A DNA stretch of 64,000 nucleotides. Source: Pseudomonadota bacterium (lineage in GTDB: Bacteria > Pseudomonadota > Gammaproteobacteria > Steroidobacterales > Steroidobacteraceae). Positions 48,380-58,198 of the stretch are shown piece after piece. The stretch lies in NCBI GenBank assembly GCA_018241525.1, contig JAFEDR010000010.1, positions 434,001 to 498,000 on the forward strand, read 5' to 3'. Both the position numbers and the translations under genes were made by a program. The notes beneath the pieces are model-generated. The model saw only the letters and a program-made list of their open reading frames with translations, ran no database searches and was not told the DNA's origin. Position 1 is the first letter of the stretch; the number at the start of each line of letters is the position of its first letter.

Positions 48380-49819
48380 TCAGAAGGCGTTGTCGCCGCG
48401 GGCAACGACCCAGACGGTCCGCCACAGGATCCGCAGGTCGAGGCTGATCGACCAATCGCGGAGGTACTCGAGGTCGTAGCGGACGCGCTGCGCCATCTTC
48501 TCCACCGTGTCCGTCTCGCCGCGCAAGCCGTGCACCTGGGCCCAGCCCGTCAGGCCCGGCAGCGCCTTGTGCCGGACCATGTAGCCGCTGATCTGCCGAC
48601 GGTAGAGTTCGTTATGTGATACCGCGTGCGGTCGCGGGCCGACCAGGCTCATTTTCCCCTGCAGCACGTTGATGAGCTGGGGCAGCTCGTCGAGCGAGGT
48701 GCGGCGCAGCAGCCGCCCCAGCGGCGTGATCCGCTGGTCCGAGCGCGACGCCTGCCGGATCTCGCCGCCATCCTCGCAGACCGTCATGCTCCGGAACTTG
48801 TAGACCAGGATCTCGGCGCCATCCATGCCGTACCGGCGCTGCGCGAACAGCATCGGGCCGCGTGAGGTCAGCTTGACGGCGGCGCCGATCAGCAGGCAGA
48901 CCGGCAGCACCAGCGGCGCGGCCAGCAGCGTCAGTGTCAGGTCCAGCGCCCGCTTCGCGAACGCATTCGTACCCTTCAGCGGCGTATCGCAGATGGCCAG
49001 CGCCGGGATGCCACCGAGGTCGACGACGCGTCCCTGGATGAGATCGAAGGCCAGCACGTCGGGCACGAAGTAGATGCTCGCGGTCGTATCGCGCAGGTCC
49101 GCCAGCAGCTCCTGGATGCGCGGCGAGTTGCCGATGGGCAGCGCGATGTAGACCGCGCTGACGCCGCGCGCGCGGACGAAGTCGCCGAGCTCCCGGCACG
49201 GTCGAACCTCGAGTGAGGAGCCATCCGGCCCCTGCAACCGCTGCGGCCCGCGGAAATCGAAATAGCCGAGGAAGGACCGCTCGGGGATGCGACGCACGAT
49301 CTCGCGACCGATGCCGGTGACGCCCACGACCACATAGCGGGTGGCGAGTCCACCGCGCGCGTGCAGCCAGCGAGCCACCTGCGCCTGCAGGAACTGCGTC
49401 AGCACGAGCGCGACCGCCGTGACGCCCACCCACGTCGAGATGACCGGGCGCGAGAAATCGTCGGCGACGTTGAGGGACGCGCCCGCGAGCAGCAGCAGGC
49501 CGACGATGGTCGCCCACTCCGCCAGCAGCTTCGGCACGGCGCGCCGGGCGACCGCAGCCGGCGCCGCGCCGCGTTCCAGGTCCGGAGGCGTGATCAGGCG
49601 CCCGCAGAGGGCCACCGCCGCCGCGGCCAGGGCACCGTAGAGCCAGGTCAGCGGCTCCTGGAATGCCAGCAGGCAGGCGAACAGCGTCAGCACGACGACC
49701 AGCAGATCGAGCCGCTCGAGCATGAGCAGCGCCACCGACGGCGGCTCGCCGAGTTGTACGCGCGTCGCGGGGCGGGCCGGACGCGCGGACCATGCGGTGG
49801 CCGCCTTGTGCGCGCTCAT
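48380..49819 (-). CDS. Undecaprenyl-phosphate sugar phosphotransferase (WcaJ/EpsE-type)
   Basis: This enzyme starts a repeat unit by transferring hexose-1-phosphate from a UDP-sugar to undecaprenyl phosphate. The 479-residue protein has four to five N-terminal hydrophobic segments, a Rossmann-like domain (VVGVTGIGREIVRRI, about 168) and a membrane hairpin (about 295-315). The catalytic bacterial sugar transferase domain contains VYKFRSMTV (about 346), RRTSLDELPQLINVLQG (about 380), MSLVGPRPHAV and PGLTGWAQVHGLRGETDT (about 430). Glucose is the usual substrate for this architecture; the actual sugar is inferred. Confidence 0.93.
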   Translation of the reverse strand: MSAHKAATAWSARPARPATRVQLGEPPSVALLMLERLDLLVVVLTLFACLLAFQEPLTWLYGALAAAAVALCGRLITPPDLERGAAPAAVARRAVPKLLAEWATIVGLLLLAGASLNVADDFSRPVISTWVGVTAVALVLTQFLQAQVARWLHARGGLATRYVVVGVTGIGREIVRRIPERSFLGYFDFRGPQRLQGPDGSSLEVRPCRELGDFVRARGVSAVYIALPIGNSPRIQELLADLRDTTASIYFVPDVLAFDLIQGRVVDLGGIPALAICDTPLKGTNAFAKRALDLTLTLLAAPLVLPVCLLIGAAVKLTSRGPMLFAQRRYGMDGAEILVYKFRSMTVCEDGGEIRQASRSDQRITPLGRLLRRTSLDELPQLINVLQGKMSLVGPRPHAVSHNELYRRQISGYMVRHKALPGLTGWAQVHGLRGETDTVEKMAQRVRYDLEYLRDWSISLDLRILWRTVWVVARGDNAF

Positions 49820-49894
49820 CGCCGCCCCCGGTACCCGCGGACCGTGCCGCGCTGCCGCGGCGCCGCCCGTTGCTGCACTTGTGCCGTCATGCGA

Positions 49895-51496
49895 TCAGTC
49901 CGGCAGGTAGCGCGTCAGCGCGGGACCGGCCGAGGCGGCGAAGCTCTGCAGGCGCGCATCGGCGGCGGCTTCCGGCTCACCGCGAGCCAGCGGCGTCGTC
50001 AGCCGGATCATCGCCCCATCGGAGCGGTGCTCGGCGACCGAATCGACCAGCAGGTACCACTTCACTGCGAATTCGCTCGTCAGGTGGCGGCCCCGCTGGT
50101 CGAACCAGTAGTACACCAGCTGGCGCGCGTCGCCGTTGGTCACGATCATCCGGTTGACCTCGTGCCCGACGCCGGCGACCAGCAACCGCGAAAACCGGTC
50201 GATGTGCCAGCCACCTCCCGGGATGCAGGCGCGCGGCGAGTGCACCACCCGCCGATCGCGCTGCGAGTTGTAGTAGGACGCGTACAGGTTGACCGGCTCG
50301 CCGGCTGAGCGCGCCGCGTAGTCGACCAGCAGGTAGTCATCGAGCTGCAGCGTCTCGAGGTATTCCGGTGCCAGGCTCGACCGCCGGCCGACGAAGTCCC
50401 CGAGTCGCAGTGGAAACGCGGCGAAGGTCGCGCGTTCCGGTACGAACTCCGCGCGGGCCGGCGTCGCCACCGCCGCACCGGCGAGGCAAAGTGCCACGAG
50501 GCAGGCTGCGCCGAAGCTCGCCGGCACGTGGCGCTCCACCGTGCCCGCGAGGACGGGGTGCGCGGCGCTCGCGCCTAGGAAGGCGTCGCGCCAGCGCAAT
50601 CGCGAGCGGCCGACGCGATTCAGCAGCGCGGTGGCTGCGAGCAGCAGGCCGATGCTCAGCATGAACACCATCCAGCCCTGGAACTCGTGCAGGAAGCCCT
50701 CGGCCATGCCGGAGCCCCAGTGCTCGACCATGAGTCCGATCATGCCGACCCGCAGACTGTTCATCACGACCGTGATCGGCACGCTGAGCGCGAAGACGAC
50801 GAACCGCTTCCACGCGGCGCCGCGATAGAGGTAGGCGATCAGCAGTCCGATCGTCATCAACGGGAACAAGTAGCGCATGCCGTCGCAGGCCTCGACGACC
50901 TGCAGACGGTACCCGCCGAGATCGATGACATTGCCCTCGAGGAACACGCTGACGCCGAGCACCCGCAGGAACTGCACGCCGAGATTCGAGGAGAGAAGCT
51001 GCAGCTGCGCCGAGAGGTTGTTCAGAATGAAATTCGGTGGCGGAATCGACAGCAGCAGCAACAGCAGTGGCGCGGCAAACTCGCGCAGCAGCCGCCAGCC
51101 GACGAGGCTCAAGGTCAGTGCCGCGATCGCCAGAACGACCGCGTACTGCTCGAGCGAGTAGACGCCGCCCATCCGGCCGGCAGCACCGAGCGCGCCCGCC
51201 ACCGCGAGCGCGAGCACGCCGGACCACGCACCAACGAAAGGGAGCTGCCGCAGGGTCTCGCGGCGCTGCCAAAGCAGGTAAACCGCCACCACCGGCAGCA
51301 TCGGGCCGTGACTGTACTCCGGCCTCTCCATCCAGGTCTGCCAGAGCCAGCCCAGGGCGCGATGGAACGCGAGCGCCAGGGTCGCGAGCGCCAGGACCGC
51401 CAGGGCCACGAGCGGAGCGCCGGCACGGTAGCCGCGGGCGGCGGGCTCCGGGCCTGCTGCGACCGACAGTTCCACCGACTCGCTGCCCGCGGCCAT
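49895..51496 (-). CDS. xrtD: Exosortase fused to an EpsI domain (XrtD-type)
   Basis: Exosortases are membrane cysteine transpeptidases thought to cleave C-terminal sorting signals in glycan-producing bacteria. The ATG at 51496 gives 533 residues; a GTG at 51517 would add seven. Residues 1-300 hold about eight membrane segments. The catalytic Cys is in EACDGMRYLFPL (codon at 50887-50885), the Arg in NSLRVGMIG (about 249) and the His in HEFQGW (about 270). After residue 330 comes an EpsI-type domain with HSPRACIPGGGWHI. The fusion and the YRLQVVEAC context match the VPLPA-CTERM-specific XrtD group. The residue after Cys is Asp, where Ser is the usual residue. Confidence 0.88.
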   Translation of the reverse strand: MAAGSESVELSVAAGPEPAARGYRAGAPLVALAVLALATLALAFHRALGWLWQTWMERPEYSHGPMLPVVAVYLLWQRRETLRQLPFVGAWSGVLALAVAGALGAAGRMGGVYSLEQYAVVLAIAALTLSLVGWRLLREFAAPLLLLLLSIPPPNFILNNLSAQLQLLSSNLGVQFLRVLGVSVFLEGNVIDLGGYRLQVVEACDGMRYLFPLMTIGLLIAYLYRGAAWKRFVVFALSVPITVVMNSLRVGMIGLMVEHWGSGMAEGFLHEFQGWMVFMLSIGLLLAATALLNRVGRSRLRWRDAFLGASAAHPVLAGTVERHVPASFGAACLVALCLAGAAVATPARAEFVPERATFAAFPLRLGDFVGRRSSLAPEYLETLQLDDYLLVDYAARSAGEPVNLYASYYNSQRDRRVVHSPRACIPGGGWHIDRFSRLLVAGVGHEVNRMIVTNGDARQLVYYWFDQRGRHLTSEFAVKWYLLVDSVAEHRSDGAMIRLTTPLARGEPEAAADARLQSFAASAGPALTRYLPD

Positions 51497-51613
51497 GCCG
51501 TTCGGAATCCCACGCACAAAGGGCGGCAGAGACTACTGAGGCGAGATGACACCGCGATGAATGCAGGCCGCCGCCGCTCGCGCGCTACACTGCGCGCCGC
51601 GACGGAGCCTCCG

Positions 51614-52840
51614 ATGAAGATCCTGCTCGTCCACGAACACTACCATTCGGCCTGGCCTAGCGGAGAAGACGCGATGTATCGCGCGGAGGCGCAGCTGCTC
51701 GCCGCCGCCGGCCACGAGGTCGTGCGCCACGAGCTCCACCATGACGCGATCGGTGAGTCGCGTTCGGCGCGGGCCGCCGCGGCTCTGCGCGCGACCTGGT
51801 CGCACCGGGCCGCCCGCGCAATCCTCGACATTGCGCGGCGCGAACGGCCCGACGTCGCCCATTTCCACAACACGTTCCCGCTGATTTCGCCGAGCGCGTA
51901 TGCCGCCTGCCAGGCGGCCGGCGTGCCGGTCGTGCAGACGTTGCACAACTACCGGTTGATCTGCGCGGGCGGTCTGTTGATGCGCGACGGACTGCCCTGT
52001 GAGCAGTGCGTCGGCGCCGGTCAGTGGCCCGCGCTGCGGCATGCCTGCTACCGTGGCTCGCGGGCAGCGACCGGTGTCGTCGTGACGATGCTGGCCGTCA
52101 ACCGAGCATTCGGTACGTATCGGCGCAGCGTCGATCGTTACCTCGCGCTCACGGAGTTCGCGCGGACGCTGTTCGTGCGCGGCGGGCTGCCGTCCGATCG
52201 CGTCCAGGTGCGCCCGAACGGCCTCGCCGATGATCCGGGTGCCGGGCCCGGGGGCGGCGGCTATGCGCTGTACATCGGCCGTCTCGGCGCGGAAAAGGGC
52301 GTCGCGACGCTCGTCGACGCCTGGCTGCAGGACGCGCCGCTGCCCTTGCTGATCGCCGGTGACGGGCCGTTGCGCTCCGTGCTCGAGCAGCGGTCGGCGC
52401 GGCATCCCGCCATCCGCTTCCTCGGCGCGCGGCCGCGCGCTCAGGTACTGGAGCTGCTGCGCGCAGCAGAGTTCCTGGTGATGCCGTCCGAGTGCTACGA
52501 GGGCCTGCCCGTGACGTTCATGGAGGCACTCGCCTGCGGCACGCCGATTCTCGCGTCCCGGATCGGCGCCCTGGCGACGCTGATGACGGAAGGCCGCGAA
52601 GGGTTCCACTTCCGGCCCGCCGACCCCGCGGATCTGATGACGACAGTGCGCCGGGCGCTGGCCGACCGGACGGCCCTCGTGCCGATGCGTCGCCACAATC
52701 GCGCCCGCTTCGAGTCTGACTATGCGCCCGCCGCCGCGCTGCGCTCTCTCGAGCGACACTATGCCGAGGTGGTCACAGCGCACCGCGGCGCGTCAGGCGC
52801 TGAGCGGTCGGTGACCACGGCGACGCGCGCGCCAGTCTGA
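51614..52840 (+). CDS. GT4-type glycosyltransferase
   Basis: The 408-residue protein adds a sugar to the lipid-linked repeat unit on the cytoplasmic face (inferred). It starts at an ATG with GGAG upstream and has a GT-B fold: N-terminal Rossmann domain (MKILLVHEHYHS, VAHFHNTFPLISPSAYAAC near 90) and a C-terminal nucleotide-binding domain with YIGRLGAEKGVATLV (about 220) and MPSECYEGLPVTFMEALACG (the EX7E region, about 290-310). Cysteines in GLPCEQCVGAG (about 130) are a feature shared by some EPS GT4 enzymes. It is divergent from xrtD, and its end overlaps wecG by 48 nt tail to tail. Confidence 0.92.
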   Translation: MKILLVHEHYHSAWPSGEDAMYRAEAQLLAAAGHEVVRHELHHDAIGESRSARAAAALRATWSHRAARAILDIARRERPDVAHFHNTFPLISPSAYAACQAAGVPVVQTLHNYRLICAGGLLMRDGLPCEQCVGAGQWPALRHACYRGSRAATGVVVTMLAVNRAFGTYRRSVDRYLALTEFARTLFVRGGLPSDRVQVRPNGLADDPGAGPGGGGYALYIGRLGAEKGVATLVDAWLQDAPLPLLIAGDGPLRSVLEQRSARHPAIRFLGARPRAQVLELLRAAEFLVMPSECYEGLPVTFMEALACGTPILASRIGALATLMTEGREGFHFRPADPADLMTTVRRALADRTALVPMRRHNRARFESDYAPAAALRSLERHYAEVVTAHRGASGAERSVTTATRAPV

Positions 52841-53599
52841 GAGCACCAGCGCCACGAAGCGCGGCCCCGACACGAAATACCGCCGCCACAGTCGACGTGG
52901 TTCTCGCCAGAGCCGGTACAGCCACTCCAGCCCCGCGCGCCGCATCAGGTGCGGCGCGCGCGGCACGGTGCCAGCGTAGAAGTCGAAGACGGCGCCGATG
53001 CCCGCCACCGCGTTGGTATCGAGGCGGGCGGCGCAGCGCGCCGCCCACTTTTCCTGTCGCGGCGCGGACATGCCCACCCACACGATGTCCGGCCGGACCG
53101 CATTGATCTGCGCCACGATTTCGGTCTCGTCGCCGGCGCTCCACTCCCCGAAGGGCGGCGATCGCGACAACACGCGCACGTTCGGGTAGTCGCGAGCCGC
53201 GCGTGACTCGATGCGTGCCAGGACCGCCGGCGTCGAGCCGAGAAAGTAGGCCGTGCCGTGCCGCCGGTCGAGGCGCGCCATCGTGCTGACGTAGAGGTCC
53301 CAGCCGGTCACGCGCGGACCGATCGACTCGCCGAGCAGGCGGCCGGCGACCCGCAGCGGCGCGCCGTCGGCGGTCACCCGCCCTGCCCCGCGCAGCGCCT
53401 CGTGAAACGCCCGGTCCGTGGCGGCGGTGACCAGCGAGTGAACGTTGGCGCAGGCAACGGTCAGGGGAGCGCCGGCCGGGCGGGTCGCGAGGCAATCGTC
53501 GGCGAGCTCGTCGGCCGAACTCGCGCTAATGCGATAGCCGAGCAGCGACCAGGCACGAGCCGTGCTCACCGATGCGGGATCGACGCTGACGCTGCCCAA
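52793..53599 (-). CDS. WecG/TagA/CpsF family glycosyltransferase
   Basis: Family members transfer N-acetylmannosamine(uronate) or a similar sugar to lipid-linked acceptors. The 268-residue protein is placed from a TTG at 53599 because GGAGG lies 6 nt upstream; the GTG at 53569 lacks such a site. Seen are VACANVHSLV (about 48), TADGAPLRVAGRLLG (about 75, with the catalytic Asp of the family), VGMSAPRQEKWAA (about 175), GIGAVFDFYAGTVPRAP (about 200) and EWLYRLWREPRRLWRRYF (about 225), which form the family core. Such genes are common in exosortase-linked EPS loci. Confidence 0.9.
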   Translation of the reverse strand: MGSVSVDPASVSTARAWSLLGYRISASSADELADDCLATRPAGAPLTVACANVHSLVTAATDRAFHEALRGAGRVTADGAPLRVAGRLLGESIGPRVTGWDLYVSTMARLDRRHGTAYFLGSTPAVLARIESRAARDYPNVRVLSRSPPFGEWSAGDETEIVAQINAVRPDIVWVGMSAPRQEKWAARCAARLDTNAVAGIGAVFDFYAGTVPRAPHLMRRAGLEWLYRLWREPRRLWRRYFVSGPRFVALVLSDWRARRRGHRPLSA

Positions 53600-53780
53600 G
53601 CGCTGCCTCCGATTGCGGGACCGACCGGCGGCCGGCGCACCGGCCAGCCGTCAGCACGGCATGATCCCGAAGTGACGCTACAGCTGCGTGACGTTTGCGC
53701 GACGCGCCCGCCACCCGCTGCAGGCGCGCTGTCATGAACGCAGCCTATGCTGCCCACCCGCTTCGCCAGATCCCGCCGTC

Positions 53781-54592
53781 ATGCCGTCGACCGCCACTCC
53801 CGCCTGGATCCGCACCCGCCAGTGGGCCCGCCGGGCGCTCGGGCGCCGTGGCGTTGCGGTGGTGCGCGAGGTCGGCGCACGCCTGAACGCGGTGGTCCAC
53901 CGCGGCTCGGGACATGCGTGTCCGTTGTGCGGCAACGGCTTGCGTGCCTTTCGTACCCTCGACGATCACTCGATGATCGACGCGGAATGCCCGGTGTGCG
54001 GCTCGCTCGGGCGGCACCGCTTCCTGTGGCATGTGCTCTCGGGCCATGGCATGGGCCCGGCCGCGGGCGAATCGCTGCTGCATTTCGCGCCGGAATGGCC
54101 GCTCGAACGCCGCCTCGCAAAGCGGCTCGGCCGCGGCTACCTCAGCGCCGACCTGCGGTCCGGCCGCGCGATGCGGGTCCTCGACCTGCAGTCCCTGGAC
54201 CTCCCCGAGGCCAGCTTCGACTGGATCCTGTGCTCGCACGTCCTCGAGCACGTCCCGGACGACCACGCGGCGCTCGCGCAGATGCGCCGGGTGTTGCGCG
54301 CCCGCGGCCGGCTATTGCTACAGGTTCCCGTTCGGGATGGCAGCGGCACCCTCGAAGCACCACCGGACGCGTCGCCCGACTACCGCCGCCAGCACTTCGG
54401 CCTTGACGATCATCTCCGCCTCTACGGCGACGACCTCGTCAGCCGGATCGAGGGCTCCGGGTTCCGGGTCGCCGTCTGGGACCCGCGGACCAGCCTGACG
54501 CCCGAGCAGTGGCAGCTGCTCGCAGCCGATATCCCGGATGGCGCCGGGCGTCTGTTCACGAGCCAGAGCCGCCTGTACGTCTGCGAGGCCGC

Positions 54593-54596
<4 letters not shown>
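53781..54596 (+). CDS. Class I SAM-dependent methyltransferase with N-terminal Zn-ribbon
   Basis: The 271-residue product has a Cys4 ribbon (CPLCGNG at about 44 and CPVCGSLGRHRF at about 69), then a Rossmann-like methyltransferase core with FDWILCSHVLEHVPDD (motif of type 11 methyltransferases, about 148) and RARGRLLLQVP. The usual glycine-rich SAM loop is replaced by LLHFAPEWPLERRL, so SAM binding may be atypical. It lies inside the glycan locus and overlaps the next glycosyltransferase as TTGA. A role in sugar methylation is inferred. The open frame upstream of 53781 (to 53688) is less likely coding. The 181-nt gap before it shows no clear signal. Confidence 0.78.
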
Positions 54597-55558
<962 letters not shown>

Positions 55559-55562
55559 CGGT

Positions 55563-57089
55563 TCAGGCCGCCACGCCACCGGCGGCGCGGCCGTGTCGCC
55601 GCCGCAGGAGCCAGCCACGTGCCGCCGGATGCCACCAGGCAGCGACTGCCATCAGGCCAAGATACGCCAGCGGTCCGACGCCGCGCCCCAGGTTCGCGAG
55701 CGCGCCGGGTGTCGCCGCGCGCATGGCGAGGATGACAACGACGGCCGCTACGACTCCCACCAGTACGAAGCCACGCGAAGCCGGAGTCAGCAGATCGCCC
55801 GCCGGCGTGCCGGTGCGGCGGTGGTACGCGACGATGACCCACAGGCTGCCCACCACGAGCGCCGTGACCCAGCTCAGCAGCACGCCGTCTCGCGGCCAGA
55901 GTTGACCGGCGGCGAGGCCGAGCGCGAGATTCACGACGGCGATCAGCAGAGCGGCCACCGTGTGCGAGGCGATGAAGCCGGTGCCGAAATTCGCACTGAT
56001 CGCCGGAGCGCTGATGGTGTTCACCCACCAGGCGATGGCCAGCCAGGCAAGGCTCAGCACGAAGGTGGGTTCGTCGCGCCCGAGCCATACGTGGCCGATC
56101 AGCGGGGCCGCGACGACCAGCAGCCCGAAAGCTGGCACGCTGACCAGCACCAGGAACTCGCCGCTCGAGCGATACAGCGCGCGCACGTGCTCCCGCTCGT
56201 GTTCCTGGGCGCCCGCGATCACCGGCACCAGCACCTGCAGCGCCGCGGTCACGAGCGCCCGCAGCTGCTGGGTGAGTCGGGTCGCCATCTCGAAGTAGGC
56301 GACCGAAGGCAGTCCGCTGAAGTGCGCGAGCAACCCCTTCGCGATCGGATCATGCAGCATCGCGAGCAGGGATTCGGCCTGCACGTTCGCCCCGAAGCGC
56401 AGCATCTCGCGTAACCGCGGCCGGTCGATGCGACGTGGCACAACCGGCAAGTCCGGCAAACTCCGCCGCAGCCGGCGCCACCCGAGGCCGAAGAGCCACG
56501 CGCCCTGCGCGAGCTGGGCGAGCGCGACGCCGCGCAGGCCAAGCGACGGCACGAGCGCAACCGAGCCCGCGACCAGCACCACGCTGGCACCCACCGTGAT
56601 CGCACTGCGGGCGGCAATGCGCTGGCAGCCGTCCAGCGCCGACTGCGCGACGCCACCGAGCGAGCCGACCCACAGGGAACCCAGGGCGTACGGCAGCAGC
56701 TCGCGCGTGGCGGCCCGGAGCGAAGGGTCCACCAGCCGCTCGAGCACTACGCCGATGAGTGGATAGGCCAACGCCAGCATCAGGCCGATCGCGAACGCCG
56801 TCGCGACCACCGCGGTTTCCGCGTAGCGCGCCGCGGACGCGGGGGACCCCCGCGCCAGGTCGCGGGCGACGAAGCGGACGGCGGTGCCCTGCAAGCCGAG
56901 CGCACCGAGCCGCGCCACGTTCGTCGAGGCCAGCACCAGCGACCATACGCCGAGGCTGCTCGCCCCGAGGCGGTCGAGCAGGTACCGGTAAAGGACGAAC
57001 AGCAGCAAGCCCGACAGCACCACCTGGGCGACGGCCGCCGCGGCATTGCGCCGGACCGAGGGCGGCAGCGCGGGCGCTGGCCCGCTCAA
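55563..57089 (-). CDS. Polysaccharide flippase (Wzx/MATE-like)
   Basis: The 508-residue protein has about 12-14 hydrophobic segments and the polysaccharide-transport pattern, starting RRNAAAAVAQVVLSGLLLFVL and FEMATRLTQQLRALV near 270. It would move lipid-linked repeat units across the inner membrane. The start is a TTG at 57089 that overlaps the GT4 stop as TTGA. Several loops are rich in Arg, consistent with the positive-inside rule. Substrate cannot be told. Confidence 0.9.
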   Translation of the reverse strand: MSGPAPALPPSVRRNAAAAVAQVVLSGLLLFVLYRYLLDRLGASSLGVWSLVLASTNVARLGALGLQGTAVRFVARDLARGSPASAARYAETAVVATAFAIGLMLALAYPLIGVVLERLVDPSLRAATRELLPYALGSLWVGSLGGVAQSALDGCQRIAARSAITVGASVVLVAGSVALVPSLGLRGVALAQLAQGAWLFGLGWRRLRRSLPDLPVVPRRIDRPRLREMLRFGANVQAESLLAMLHDPIAKGLLAHFSGLPSVAYFEMATRLTQQLRALVTAALQVLVPVIAGAQEHEREHVRALYRSSGEFLVLVSVPAFGLLVVAAPLIGHVWLGRDEPTFVLSLAWLAIAWWVNTISAPAISANFGTGFIASHTVAALLIAVVNLALGLAAGQLWPRDGVLLSWVTALVVGSLWVIVAYHRRTGTPAGDLLTPASRGFVLVGVVAAVVVILAMRAATPGALANLGRGVGPLAYLGLMAVAAWWHPAARGWLLRRRHGRAAGGVAA

Positions 57090-58198
57090 GCGCCCGCCCG
57101 CAGGAAACCGATCGTTGCGTTCGCCGAGCGGTCGACGTCCAGCCGCTCGACCGCGGCGGCGGCGGCGGCGATCATTCGGGCGCGATCCGCGGGATCGAGG
57201 GCCAGTGCCCGATCAAGTGTCGCGGCGATCGCCGCCGGATCCTCCGGGTGGACGCGATAGCCCGTCACGCCGTCATCGACCAGGTCGTGCGTCGCCGCGG
57301 CGTGCACGGACGCGACGACGAGCGTCCCGGCGGCCATGGCTTCGGGAATGACCGCGCCGAACGCGTCGTAGTGGCTCGCACAGACAAACACCGTCGCCCG
57401 GGCGCACTCGTCGGCGAGTTGATCCTGGGTCAGAGCCCCCAGGAACGTGGTCAGCTCCGCGAGCCCCAGCGCGGCGGCACGGGAACGCAGCGGCGCCTCC
57501 TCCTCGCCGGCACCGACGATCCGCAAGCGCACCTCCGGACGCCGCCGGCGCAGCATCGCGACCGCCTCGAGCAGCTCGTGGAATCCCTTACCGCGGACGA
57601 GACGCCCGGCCGAGAGCACGACCGACCCGGCTGACGGCGCCGCACGCAGCGATGCTGCGCGAAAGCACGCCAGGTTGACCGGCATCAGCGCGGTCAGCAC
57701 CGCCTGGGGCTGAGCACCGTAGTGGAGGAACGCGTTCCGGGCGACGCTCGAGGAGGCGATGCAGCCGGCGCTGCCGCGAATCATGGCTCGCCGCAGGGCG
57801 CGCTTCAACGCCGAGCGCTGGGCACCGTCGCGCAACGTCAGCTCGCCCCAGCTGTAGTGACGGATGCCGGAGCGTCGCGCGTACCGATAAGCCGCGTAGT
57901 GCGCGGGCGAGAAGCCGCCCGACATCACCACGGTCGGCGCGAAGCGCCGTAGCGCCCTGCCGACGCCGACATTCACGTGCAGCCGCTCCCGCAGCCCGCG
58001 CACCGGATAGGCCGGCAACGCGACGTGGAATCCCGGCAGCACTTCGCAGTCGAAGCCCTCGGCGTCCACGCGCCAGTGGCGATCGGAGTGCGCGCCGGCC
58101 AGCACGAAGATGCGCAGTGCCTCGACGCGGCGCGCATACGCCTGGAACAGCCCGATGCGGTAGGGCGCGAGCAGCTGCGTGACGATCGCCAACCGCAT
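57086..58198 (-). CDS. GT4-type glycosyltransferase
   Basis: The ATG at 58198 shares one base with the upstream stop (TGATG), giving 370 residues. The N-terminal domain starts MRLAIVTQLLAPYRIGLFQAY; the C-terminal one has VLSAGRLVRGKGFHELLEA (about 197) and the EX7E-like CASHYDAFGAVIPEAMAAG (about 275). This is a retaining GT-B enzyme of the locus. The longer frame to 59485 is a shadow of the ligase gene. Confidence 0.9.
   Translation of the reverse strand: MRLAIVTQLLAPYRIGLFQAYARRVEALRIFVLAGAHSDRHWRVDAEGFDCEVLPGFHVALPAYPVRGLRERLHVNVGVGRALRRFAPTVVMSGGFSPAHYAAYRYARRSGIRHYSWGELTLRDGAQRSALKRALRRAMIRGSAGCIASSSVARNAFLHYGAQPQAVLTALMPVNLACFRAASLRAAPSAGSVVLSAGRLVRGKGFHELLEAVAMLRRRRPEVRLRIVGAGEEEAPLRSRAAALGLAELTTFLGALTQDQLADECARATVFVCASHYDAFGAVIPEAMAAGTLVVASVHAAATHDLVDDGVTGYRVHPEDPAAIAATLDRALALDPADRARMIAAAAAAVERLDVDRSANATIGFLRAGA

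Noticed and set aside
57081..57100. An upstream ATG start for the flippase
   Set aside because: No ATG or GTG fits before the first membrane segment; the TTG overlapping the GT4 stop as TTGA gives a normal-length protein.
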